Assembly: GCA_900545525.1 (NCBI GenBank)
Contig: UQZX01000008.1
Coordinates: forward strand, 39,438 to 103,437
Origin: an uncultured Prevotella sp.
Lineage (GTDB): Bacteria > Bacteroidota > Bacteroidia > Bacteroidales > Bacteroidaceae
Length of the DNA: 64,000 nt
Direction of reading: 5' to 3'
The translations under genes were made by a program, and so were the position numbers. Of this stretch, positions 52,113 to 60,303 are shown one piece after another. Numbering within the stretch: position 1 is the first letter of the stretch; each line of letters starts with the position of its first letter. The notes below the pieces were generated by a model, which did no database searches, was not told the origin of the DNA, and was given only the letters and a program-made list of their open reading frames with translations.

Positions 52113-52625
52113 ATGGAAAATTTGCCATCAATACTAACTCCTGATCTCGGACTCTTGTTCTGGATGCTGCTTGCATTTTTGGTGGTATTCTTCGTTCTTG
52201 CAAAGTACGGCTTCCCCGCCATTATAGGAATGGTTGAGGAACGTAAGAACTACATAGACGAAAGCCTAAGAAAAGCGCACGAAGCGTCGGAACGCCTCGG
52301 CAATATACAAATGGAGGGCGAAAGCATTCTGCAGGAAGCCCGCCGTAAGCAGGCACAGGTGCTCAAGGAAGCAGCTGATATCCGCGATGCCATTATAGCA
52401 AAGGCACAGGAGAAAGCTCGTGAAGAGGGCAGCCGCCTGATTGCAGAGGCGAAGGCTGAGATAGAGAACGAGAAGCAGGCAGCCATCAGCGACATACGTG
52501 CGCAGGTTGCCGGGCTGTCTGTAAAGGTGGCTGAGAAGATTCTCCGTAAGGAACTCGCTTCAGACGCCGCACAGATGGAGACCATAGACAGGCTGTTGGA
52601 TGAGGTTGTTGTAAAAGAAAAATAA
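52113..52625 (+). CDS. atpF: F1Fo ATP synthase subunit b
   Basis: Peripheral-stalk subunit, 170 residues: one N-terminal helix (LGLLFWMLLAFLVVFFVLAKYG) and a long charged coiled coil (about 35-165) rich in Ala, Glu, Arg and Lys. A single b gene is present, so the stalk is presumably a homodimer. Starts 30 bases after atpE and ends 2 bases before atpH. Confidence 0.94.
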   Translation: MENLPSILTPDLGLLFWMLLAFLVVFFVLAKYGFPAIIGMVEERKNYIDESLRKAHEASERLGNIQMEGESILQEARRKQAQVLKEAADIRDAIIAKAQEKAREEGSRLIAEAKAEIENEKQAAISDIRAQVAGLSVKVAEKILRKELASDAAQMETIDRLLDEVVVKEK

Positions 52626-52627
52626 TT

Positions 52628-53164
52628 ATGGACATAGGAGTAATATCGGTTAGGTATGCCCGTGCCTTGCTTAAGGCTGCTGCCGGTGCAGGGCAGGAGG
52701 ACAAGGTATATCATGAGATGCAGACTTTGACAAAGAGTTTTATCGAAGTGTCCGGTCTGAGGTTCACGATAGATAATCCCATGCTCTCCAAGGACAAGAA
52801 GAAAGAACTGATCATCACGGCATGTGGTGGCAGTGTCTCCGAAATTGTTGCTTCATTCATTGCTTTGGTATTGAAGGGAGACCGTGAGAACGTCTTGCAG
52901 TTTATTGCAAACTCGTATATCACTCTTTACAGACAACATAAGAATATCATCCGTGGTAAACTTACTACCGCCGTGCCCGTGTCTGATGCCACAGAGCAGA
53001 AGATGCGTTCTATGGTGGAACGTAGAGCTAAAGGAACTGTGGAGTTTGAAACCGAGGTCAATCCTGATATAATCGGGGGCTTTGTGCTTGAATATGATAC
53101 GTACAGGCTGGATGCCAGTGTGCATAGCCGGTTGCGTGGAATACTTTCACAGTTGGGAAGGTAG
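52628..53164 (+). CDS. atpH: F1Fo ATP synthase subunit delta
   Basis: Peripheral-stalk subunit that joins subunit b to the top of F1 (OSCP homologue), 178 residues. It starts MDIGVISVRYARALLKAA, followed by an N-terminal helical bundle. The C-terminal signature is EVNPDIIGGFVLEYDTYRLD with SVHSRLRGI. Standard length. A 55-base gap leads to atpA. Confidence 0.94.
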   Translation: MDIGVISVRYARALLKAAAGAGQEDKVYHEMQTLTKSFIEVSGLRFTIDNPMLSKDKKKELIITACGGSVSEIVASFIALVLKGDRENVLQFIANSYITLYRQHKNIIRGKLTTAVPVSDATEQKMRSMVERRAKGTVEFETEVNPDIIGGFVLEYDTYRLDASVHSRLRGILSQLGR

Positions 53165-53219
53165 AATGCCGTTGTTTATGCAGGCGTTCTGCTAAATGTA
53201 ACTAAAAATAAATTTAATC

Positions 53220-54809
53220 ATGTCAGATAAAATTAAACCAAGCGAAGTGTCCCAAGTGCTTCTTGAACAACTTCAGGGCTTGAACGACAGTCAGCAGTTT
53301 GACGAGGTGGGTACCGTGCTCGAAGTGAGCGACGGCGTTGCACGCATCTACGGACTGCGCAATGCTGAGGCAAACGAGCTTTTGGAATTTGAGAACGGCA
53401 CAATGGCAATCGTCATGAACCTTGAGGAGGATAACGTCGGTTGTGTGCTCCTTGGCTCGACCGAGGGCATCAAGGAAGGCATGGTGGTTAAGCGTACAAA
53501 GCGTATTGCATCTATCTTGGTGAACGATAATATGCTTGGACGTGTCATCAACCCGCTGGGACAGGCAATCGACGGCAAGGGAGACATTGACCTTAGCGGT
53601 GCATTTGAGATGCCGCTTGACCGTAAGGCTCCAGGAGTTATATACCGCCAGCCGGTGAAAGAACCGCTTCAGACCGGTATAAAGTCGGTAGACTCGATGA
53701 TTCCAATCGGTCGTGGACAACGAGAGCTTATCATCGGTGACCGTCAGACGGGTAAGACGGCAATCGCCGTTGATACCATTATAAATCAGAAGAGTTTTTA
53801 TGAGGCAGGTAAGCCTGTATATTGTATTTATGTTGCAATAGGGCAGAAGGCTTCAACTGTGGCAGCGCTTGTCGAAAACCTTAAGCAGCACGGTGCCATG
53901 CCATATACGGTCGTTGTTGCCGCAACGGCAGCCGATCCGGCAGCCATGCAGTATTATGCACCGTTTGCGGGGGCAGCCATAGGTGAATATTTCCGTGACC
54001 GCGGATATTCTGCAATGGTTGTATATGATGACCTGTCGAAGCAGGCTGTTGCTTACCGTGAAGTTTCCTTGATATTGCGCCGCCCTTCAGGTCGTGAGGC
54101 TTATCCGGGTGATGTGTTCTACCTGCACAGCCGTCTGCTTGAGCGTGCTGCGCGTATCAATGACCAGCAGGAAGTTGCCGAGCAGATGAACGACCTTCCC
54201 GAGTGCATGAAGGGGCATGTCAAAGGCGGTGGTTCGCTTACGGCTCTTCCGATTATTGAAACACAGGCTGGCGACGTTTCCGCTTATATCCCGACAAACG
54301 TAATATCCATTACCGACGGGCAGATATATTTGGAGAGTGACCTGTTCAACCAGGGTTTCCGTCCGGCTGTAAATGTCGGTATATCCGTAAGTCGTGTGGG
54401 CGGTTCTGCACAAATCAAGAGTATGAAGAAGGTTGCCGGAACCTTGAAGATAGATATGGCCCAGTATCGTGAGCTTGAAGCTTTCTCAAAGTTCTCAAGC
54501 GACATGGATGCCGTTACGGCAATGACCCTTGACCGAGGACGTAAGAACAATCAGCTGCTGATACAGCCCCAGTATAGTCCTATGGCTGTGGGAGAGCAGA
54601 TTGCAATACTCTATTGCGGTACCCATGGATTGATGTCAAATGTTCCTGTAGAGAATATACGTGAGTGTCAGGATGCCTTCCTTGACAAGTTGCGTTCTGC
54701 TCATCAGGATACCATTGACACTCTTTCTTCGGGCAAGATAGACGATGACGTTACGGCAGTGATAGAATCTGTAATGGCAGATATTGCAGGGCAGTACAAA
54801 AATAATTAA
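53220..54809 (+). CDS. atpA: F1Fo ATP synthase subunit alpha
   Basis: Non-catalytic nucleotide-binding subunit, 529 residues. Walker A is GDRQTGKT (173-180), with the downstream NVGISVSRVGGSAQIKSMK block carrying the arginine finger that completes the catalytic site of beta, and QYSPMAVGEQIAILYCG in the C-terminal bundle. Length and motifs are standard. It ends 6 bases before atpG. Confidence 0.98.
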   Translation: MSDKIKPSEVSQVLLEQLQGLNDSQQFDEVGTVLEVSDGVARIYGLRNAEANELLEFENGTMAIVMNLEEDNVGCVLLGSTEGIKEGMVVKRTKRIASILVNDNMLGRVINPLGQAIDGKGDIDLSGAFEMPLDRKAPGVIYRQPVKEPLQTGIKSVDSMIPIGRGQRELIIGDRQTGKTAIAVDTIINQKSFYEAGKPVYCIYVAIGQKASTVAALVENLKQHGAMPYTVVVAATAADPAAMQYYAPFAGAAIGEYFRDRGYSAMVVYDDLSKQAVAYREVSLILRRPSGREAYPGDVFYLHSRLLERAARINDQQEVAEQMNDLPECMKGHVKGGGSLTALPIIETQAGDVSAYIPTNVISITDGQIYLESDLFNQGFRPAVNVGISVSRVGGSAQIKSMKKVAGTLKIDMAQYRELEAFSKFSSDMDAVTAMTLDRGRKNNQLLIQPQYSPMAVGEQIAILYCGTHGLMSNVPVENIRECQDAFLDKLRSAHQDTIDTLSSGKIDDDVTAVIESVMADIAGQYKNN

Positions 54810-54815
54810 TAGCCT

Positions 54816-55781
54816 ATGCCGTCGCTTAAAGAGATAAAAAACCGTATAGCTTCCGTCAACAGCACACGTAAGATTACGAGTGCCATGAAGATGGTCGCAT
54901 CATCAAAGCTTCATCATGCTCAGGTGATGATAGAGAATATGCTTCCGTACGAAAAGATGCTGGAGCATATTCTTAAGACATTTTTGGCATCTGAGGCAGA
55001 TGCGCAGACTATTTTCGATAAGGAACGGACGGTAAGGAGGGTTGCTCTGATTGTATATTCGAGCAACAGCAGTCTTTGTGGAGGATTTAACGCCAATGTC
55101 ATCAAGATGATGCAGCATGCCATTGACGAGTATGCGCATTTGGGAAAGGATAATATTGTTATATATCCGATAGGAAGAAAGGTTGCGGAGAAAGTTGTAA
55201 AACTTGGGCTGACGGTTGCCGGAGACTTTATGGAGCTTGCTGACAAGCCTAACGCAAAGGAGTGTACGGAGATTGCCTGTGAGCTTGGACGTAAGTTTGC
55301 TGATGGTGAGATTGACCGTGTGGAGATGATTTATCACCACTTCAAGAGTGCCGGCTCGCAGATATTGACACGTAAGACGTTTTTGCCGATAGATGTGGAG
55401 ACGGAGCTTAGCGGGGATAAGGAACGCGATTTGAAGACAAGAACAGTTACTCGCGAGGTGCAGGACTATCTTCAGAACAATCAGAAGACAAAGAACCAAA
55501 AGGTGGAAGCAGCCAAGCCCCTAAACGACAATTTTATTGTAGAGCCGGATATGAACAGTGTTTTGGGCAGTCTTATACCCAAACTTCTTCATCTCATGGT
55601 TTATACAGCTCTTCTTGACAGCAATGCGAGTGAGCATGCCGCGAGAATGGTGGCAATGCAGACAGCTACGGACAATGCTGATGAATTGTTGCGTGAACTC
55701 AATCTTCAGTACAACAAGAGCAGGCAGCAGGCTATTACCAATGAGCTGCTTGATATTGTCGGAGGTACAGTCAATAATTGA
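54816..55781 (+). CDS. atpG: F1Fo ATP synthase subunit gamma
   Basis: Rotor shaft subunit, 321 residues. It has the N-terminal coiled-coil start LKEIKNRIASVNSTRKITSA followed by MKMVASSKL, SNSSLCGGFNANV (about 80-92), and the C-terminal coiled coil ending RQQAITNELLDIVGG. An insertion of about 25 charged residues near 215-235 makes it longer than the E. coli subunit (287). Last gene of the operon, followed by a strong terminator. Confidence 0.96.
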   Translation: MPSLKEIKNRIASVNSTRKITSAMKMVASSKLHHAQVMIENMLPYEKMLEHILKTFLASEADAQTIFDKERTVRRVALIVYSSNSSLCGGFNANVIKMMQHAIDEYAHLGKDNIVIYPIGRKVAEKVVKLGLTVAGDFMELADKPNAKECTEIACELGRKFADGEIDRVEMIYHHFKSAGSQILTRKTFLPIDVETELSGDKERDLKTRTVTREVQDYLQNNQKTKNQKVEAAKPLNDNFIVEPDMNSVLGSLIPKLLHLMVYTALLDSNASEHAARMVAMQTATDNADELLRELNLQYNKSRQQAITNELLDIVGGTVNN

Positions 55782-55805
55782 TGCAGACTTTCAAGGTCTT
55801 GATAA

Positions 55806-55848
55806 AAAGAACCCCGGATGCAATGAAGCAGCCGGGGTTCTTTATTAC
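55806..55848 (+). terminator. Rho-independent terminator of the atp operon
   Basis: A perfect 12-bp stem pairs AAAGAACCCCGG (55806-55817) with CCGGGGTTCTTT (55832-55843), followed by ATTA. Confidence 0.85.
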
Positions 55849-55859
55849 ACAGACATTTG

Positions 55860-56051
55860 CGCGTGAGTATGTTTTTGGGCATTGATCTATATTCCGAAAC
55901 ACATCCATTTGTAGGGACATTTTCTTGTAAATGTCCGTGTCCTTATCCTGTTTAAGGCAGTTTTTATGTGGCTGTTTCACGGACATTTACAAGAAAATGT
56001 CCCTACAAATGGATGTGATACTTGCGGACTGTATTATGTCGATCTGACGTT
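55860..56051. repeat. MITE-like palindromic element, copy A2
   Basis: The centre is a perfect 40-bp inverted repeat (55900-55939 / 55978-56017) containing GTAGGGACATTTTCTTGTAA, around a 38-nt core. The outer tails (CGTGAGT at 55862 and ACTTGCGGACTG...GACGTTAA at 56020-56052) match those of copy A1 at 17950-18153. The right tail ends at the ferritin stop codon. Confidence 0.78.
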
Positions 56052-56571
56052 AAATAGAGCCAGCCAAAGGAGAAGGCTGTGTGTATGTCCTTGCACCAAG
56101 CTCCTTGTCAAGCATATATATGCCGTAGCCGTTGTCTTTTATCATCTTTATATTGTCGATGATAGTCTGTGCATTTTCCTCTTCCTCCACCTGCTCGTCG
56201 ATAAACCACTTGAGCATGCTCTGTGTTGCATAGTCATTTTCCTGTGTTGTGAGGGCAAACAGGTCGTTAATCATTGCCGTAACTTTCTGCTCATGAGCCA
56301 ATGTACTTTCAAATACGTCAAGTATAGAATTCCATTCCGTCGGCACTGCGTCTATTGCCTTAAGAGTTACATTGCCGTTCCTTGATATCACGTAGTTGAA
56401 AAGAATTTTTGCATGATCCTGTTCTTCCTTAAACTGAACCTCAAACCATTTTGCCATTCCTGGCTGCCCTATTGCATGGCAGTGTGCAGCCATAGACAGG
56501 TACAAATAAGCAGACCACATCTCTGCATTAATCTGGGCGTTTATAGCCTCTTCAATCTTTTTGTTAAGCAT
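56050..56571 (-). CDS. ftnA: Ferritin
   Basis: Iron-storage protein forming a 24-mer shell with ferroxidase centres. The 173-residue protein has Glu 17 in NAEMWSAYLYL, the ferroxidase motif FKEEQDHAKILFNY (Glu and His about 48-54), an E in LAHEQKVT, and WFIDEQVEEEENAQ with the third-site residues. Length is standard. The TAA stop lies at the edge of palindromic element A2, so the C-terminal residues PLAGSI may derive from its insertion point. Confidence 0.95.
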   Translation of the reverse strand: MLNKKIEEAINAQINAEMWSAYLYLSMAAHCHAIGQPGMAKWFEVQFKEEQDHAKILFNYVISRNGNVTLKAIDAVPTEWNSILDVFESTLAHEQKVTAMINDLFALTTQENDYATQSMLKWFIDEQVEEEENAQTIIDNIKMIKDNGYGIYMLDKELGARTYTQPSPLAGSI

Positions 56572-56878
56572 ACTATTATTCTGTTTTTGATATTAATAAT
56601 AATTATGATACCGACAAAGTTAGTTATTTTTTTTGAGAACTGCTTATTTTTAGCCTAATATAACATGAGTTCAACGAATTTATCTTTCTTGTCTTTATTG
56701 TTATATTACAAACCGCCCCAACTATTCTTTTTTCCTGAAAAGTGACTTACTCACTTTACTCTTTAAAGTGCCTTAATGTCTTTAAAGTCATAGGGGTAAA
56801 GAACCTAATGTCACTCAACTCTTTATTTCCTTCTTGCATGGTCTGTGGTGATAACCTCGGAATAAAGACATGCTGTTA
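56572..56878. other. Intergenic region between ferritin and the acid-sugar cluster
   Basis: Contains a -7-like box TAACTTTG on the minus strand (56615-56622) for ferritin, without a good -33 partner. Between about 56745 and 56830 there is a cluster of short AAAGTGA/TCACTTT and CTTTAAAG motifs that can form small hairpins, perhaps the terminator of the cluster ending at 56879 or a degraded repeat. No gene seen. Confidence 0.4.
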
Positions 56879-57994
56879 TTAGTCAAAAATGTTGCCCCAC
56901 GGATAGCTGCCCGGTTTCAGTATTATATCAGTATCCTCATAAGTAAGGCATACCACTCCGGGTGCAAGCTCTTTTTTTACATTGAACATGTTCCACTGCA
57001 GTGCCTTCAGTACGGCAAATGCCGTGGCACCGCCTTCAATGACAAGTAATCGTGGCTTTTCTCTTTCCAACAGACCGGCTGCTGCTGCCGACATTAAGTT
57101 TCTAAGACGTATGGCATATTCTTTGCCGCCGGTTGCCTCATGCCCTATTTTTATAATTAGAGCCTGATGTCTGGCGTATGACCGATATAATGTGTCAAGC
57201 CATATATCTGCCGGATTGCCGTGGAATACATCAAGGGGCATGCCCTCTTCAGCGGAGCTGCAACGTTTGAAGAATGGCATTGTAATAAGAGATTTGCTTT
57301 GTGTGCTTCCACATATTACCAGTGTCTTGCCACTGTTAATACCGACAGCTGTGCCTGCATGTTTTTTTCTTTTTATGTCAGGTCTGTTTATAAAAAGATT
57401 GAAAGTATCGGCACCTCCTGCAACAAGACAATTCTTGTCGACCTTACCGACTTGTATACGCAGTTCATTCAAATCAGAGGCATCTCCGATGTTGACTCTT
57501 GCCTGTTGTGGACGCCCGTTTACAGACATTGAGACACTGCCTTCTGCGATGTCCTCCACATCCGGTGTCGTTGCTGGAAATTCAGGATCGTAACAGAAAG
57601 ATGTTTCTTGCAGGGGAGTGCCGTCGATATAATACTTTCCCTTACTTATAATCCTTCCTTTCGAGGGGTTCTGCGGCAACAGTATGGTTAAACCGTATCC
57701 CATACATGCAGCAAGTTCTTCAAGTTCTGCCATTACATGACCACGCAACACCGAGTCGGTCTTTTTGAATACCGTGATGTCGTTTCTTTCATTCAGATAG
57801 CCGGCGATGTGCCTGACGGTGTCCACTGCCTCCTGTCTGCCGGACGAGCGTGTGTCTGTTGCTATCACCAGTACGTCGGTATCAGGCAGACCGCTGTTTA
57901 TCTCTGTTATAAACTGTACGTCCAGGCTATTACGCAATGCTACACCCGCCAATTCGGCAGCTCCGGTCACATCGTCGGCTATTACTGCAATCAT
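56879..57994 (-). CDS. Four-carbon acid-sugar kinase (DUF1537 family)
   Basis: DUF1537 kinases phosphorylate D-threonate, L-threonate or erythronate-type acids at O4. The 371-residue protein has the N-terminal substrate domain start IAVIADDVTGAAELAGVAL, KKTDSVLRGHVMAELEEL (about 77-94) and LPQNPSKGRIISKGKYYIDG. The C-terminal nucleotide domain includes LVICGSTQSKS and LLVIEGGATAFAVLK. It is somewhat shorter than many family members (about 400-430). Its start overlaps the PdxA2-like stop, so the products probably act in sequence. Confidence 0.85.
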   Translation of the reverse strand: MIAVIADDVTGAAELAGVALRNSLDVQFITEINSGLPDTDVLVIATDTRSSGRQEAVDTVRHIAGYLNERNDITVFKKTDSVLRGHVMAELEELAACMGYGLTILLPQNPSKGRIISKGKYYIDGTPLQETSFCYDPEFPATTPDVEDIAEGSVSMSVNGRPQQARVNIGDASDLNELRIQVGKVDKNCLVAGGADTFNLFINRPDIKRKKHAGTAVGINSGKTLVICGSTQSKSLITMPFFKRCSSAEEGMPLDVFHGNPADIWLDTLYRSYARHQALIIKIGHEATGGKEYAIRLRNLMSAAAAGLLEREKPRLLVIEGGATAFAVLKALQWNMFNVKKELAPGVVCLTYEDTDIILKPGSYPWGNIFD

Positions 57995-59046
57995 TGTCTG
58001 TTGTTCTTTTCAATTCTACTTATCGCCATACGTGTGGCATAGTCTATAGAAAGGAGCATGGCATCAGGACTTGCAATGCCCTTGCCTGCCACATCGAATG
58101 CGGTGCCGTGGTCAACGGAAACCCTTATAATGGGCAGCCCCAATGTTATGTTCACGCCTTTCGCGCTGTCCATCTTTCCTGTCTTCTTGTCCCAGTTGAA
58201 GCCTACAACCTTAAACGGTATGTGCCCCTGGTCGTGATACATTGCCACGCAACCGTCGTACTTGCCGCATTTAGCCTTGGCAAAGAGTGTGTCGGGCGGC
58301 ACCGGTCCGTCTACCTCGAAGCCACGTTCGCGCAGTTCGTTGACGGCCGGTATTATCTCTTTCTCTTCTTCCCAGCCGAACAGACCGTTGTCGCTTGCAT
58401 GCGGATTAAGTCCGGCAATGCCTATGCGTGGGTTCTCCATGCCGAATTGCTTGCAGGCATCAGATATCAGTTCGGTTACTTCTATTATGCGGTCTTTCTT
58501 TACACGGTCGCAAGCCTCGCGCAAAGATACGTGTGTAGACACGTGGATTACGCGCAGGAACTCATCGGCAAGAAGCATGGCATACTTCTTTGTTCCCGTA
58601 TAGTGTGCATATATCTCGGTGTGCCCGTCAAAGTTGTGTCCGCCTTTGTGCAACGCTTCTTTGTTGAGCGGAGCAGTCACGGTGCCGTCCACCTCGTTCG
58701 CCATTGCCAGCTCTATGGCTTTGACAATCGACACGAAGGCTGCGTTTCCGCACTGTGGAGCAACCTTACCAGGCTCGAATGTGTCCATGTCAACGCATTT
58801 GAGGTCGATTACATCTATCGTTCCAAGTTCAAACTTTGCTTCACTTACGTTCTCAATCGCATTGATTTTCTGTGCTGTCCCCATCTGCCTGACAGCCCAT
58901 TCCATTACTTGGGCATCTCCTGTCACTATCGGGCGGCACTTCTCGTAAGTCTCTTTAAGGTTAAGAGCTTTCACAACAATCTCCGGACCGATGCCGGCGG
59001 GGTCGCCCATAGTTATTGCCAATATTGGCTTTATTGTTTTTTTCAT
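57991..59046 (-). CDS. PdxA-family dehydrogenase, probable PdxA2 (4-phospho-threonate/erythronate type)
   Basis: NAD-dependent oxidative decarboxylase of the PdxA fold, 351 residues: ITMGDPAGIGPEIVVKAL (about 10-27), TAPLNKEALHKGGHNFDGHTE with a metal-binding His, GIAGLNPHASDNGLFGWEE, and MYHDQGHIPFKVVGF with the second His. Because it is coupled to a DUF1537 kinase and there is no other vitamin B6 gene nearby, I infer the PdxA2 role (4-phospho-D-threonate or -erythronate to dihydroxyacetone phosphate and CO2) rather than pyridoxine synthesis. True PdxA remains the alternative. Confidence 0.82.
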   Translation of the reverse strand: MKKTIKPILAITMGDPAGIGPEIVVKALNLKETYEKCRPIVTGDAQVMEWAVRQMGTAQKINAIENVSEAKFELGTIDVIDLKCVDMDTFEPGKVAPQCGNAAFVSIVKAIELAMANEVDGTVTAPLNKEALHKGGHNFDGHTEIYAHYTGTKKYAMLLADEFLRVIHVSTHVSLREACDRVKKDRIIEVTELISDACKQFGMENPRIGIAGLNPHASDNGLFGWEEEKEIIPAVNELRERGFEVDGPVPPDTLFAKAKCGKYDGCVAMYHDQGHIPFKVVGFNWDKKTGKMDSAKGVNITLGLPIIRVSVDHGTAFDVAGKGIASPDAMLLSIDYATRMAISRIEKNNRQ

Positions 59047-59059
59047 AGCGGTAATTTTG

Positions 59060-60205
59060 TTAATACAAGCTTTCGTATATGGCTTTTGCGTCAGCCTCTG
59101 TCACTTCTCTCGGGTTGTTTTTCAGCAGTCGCTGCACGTTCATTGCTGCCTTTGCCATGCCGTCTACAGCCGTCTCGGGTATGCCCAGCTCTGTAAGCGT
59201 GGTGGGTATGCCGCAATCTTTAGACAACTGTGTAATGAACTCAACGCCCTTCATTGCCGTCTCCTCGTCGGTCGCTCCCGGTTCCACACCGCATGCAATG
59301 GCAACCTGTGCATATTTCTTCACGTTGGCGCAGCAGTTGAAGCGCATTACCGATGGCAGGAGGATGGCATTAGACAGTCCGTGAGAGATGTGGAACTCGC
59401 CGCCGATGGGATAGGAGAGTGCATGAACGGCCGCCGTGTTTACCGGACCGAGGCACAGTCCGCCATACATACTGCCAAGTGACAGGGCCTCGCGTGCCTC
59501 AACGTCCTTGCCGTCTTTCACAGCTCTCAAAAGGTTGTGGGCAATAAGGCGTATGCCTTCAAGCGCATATACGTCTATTACCGGATGTGCAAATTTGTTT
59601 GTATATGCCTCAATACAATGTGTTATGGCGTCCATACCCGTTTCTGCCGTAATCTTTGCAGGCACGGTCCATGTAAGTTTGGGATCTATGTATGCTGCAT
59701 CTGCCATAAGGTACGGGCTTACAACACCTTTCTTCAGTGCGTCACGCTCATCAAGCAGTATGGCATTAGGCGACACCTCGCTTCCTGTGCCGGAAGTTGT
59801 AGGCATGCATGCAAACCATTTTCCGCGCCTGTTTATAAAACCGATGCCGAAAAGGTCTTCTATCTGCTGCTCACTGTCAATAAGTGCCGCAACAAGCTTG
59901 CAGACGTCGAGCACGCTTCCGCCGCCAACGCCTATTACACTGTCGGCATCAAACTTGCGTGCAATATCAAGAATGGCCTTGAAGTCGCTTACAGACGGCT
60001 CCTGCCTTATGTTGTCATATATTTCTGTTTCAACTCCGGCAGCGTTCAATGTGCCTGCCATGTCTGCAATCATGGGGCGTATTACCGGCGCCGTCAATAT
60101 AAACAGGCGCTTAAAGCCCATAGATATGTAGTCTTTGCAGAACTGTTCGGTACATCCTGTACCGAAAACAATCTTTGCCGGTTGCAAAAGTGTTATTTCT
60201 TTCAT
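59060..60205 (-). CDS. Iron-containing alcohol dehydrogenase
   Basis: Group III metal-dependent alcohol dehydrogenase, 381 residues. The cofactor motif GVGGGSVLD lies at about 92-100, TTSGTGSEVSPNA at about 142-154, and the metal-binding Asp and His residues in MDAITHCIEAY, AVHALSYPIGGEFHISHG. Substrate unknown; the context in an acid-sugar cluster suggests reduction of a small aldehyde or oxidation of a sugar-acid alcohol. It ends 13 bases before the PdxA2-like gene. Confidence 0.85.
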   Translation of the reverse strand: MKEITLLQPAKIVFGTGCTEQFCKDYISMGFKRLFILTAPVIRPMIADMAGTLNAAGVETEIYDNIRQEPSVSDFKAILDIARKFDADSVIGVGGGSVLDVCKLVAALIDSEQQIEDLFGIGFINRRGKWFACMPTTSGTGSEVSPNAILLDERDALKKGVVSPYLMADAAYIDPKLTWTVPAKITAETGMDAITHCIEAYTNKFAHPVIDVYALEGIRLIAHNLLRAVKDGKDVEAREALSLGSMYGGLCLGPVNTAAVHALSYPIGGEFHISHGLSNAILLPSVMRFNCCANVKKYAQVAIACGVEPGATDEETAMKGVEFITQLSKDCGIPTTLTELGIPETAVDGMAKAAMNVQRLLKNNPREVTEADAKAIYESLY

Positions 60206-60303
60206 TGTTTTTCTTTTTTATTGTTTGCTTTAACCATAAAGTCCTGCCGCATGACGAAATAAAAACTTATTGCGATGCGTCAGGCACTTAGCGGGTAATC
60301 TTG

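Noticed and set aside
57991..59046. Pyridoxine biosynthesis gene pdxA
   Set aside because: The fold fits, but coupling to a DUF1537 kinase and a transporter/aldolase cluster makes a PdxA2-type catabolic role more likely; not excluded.
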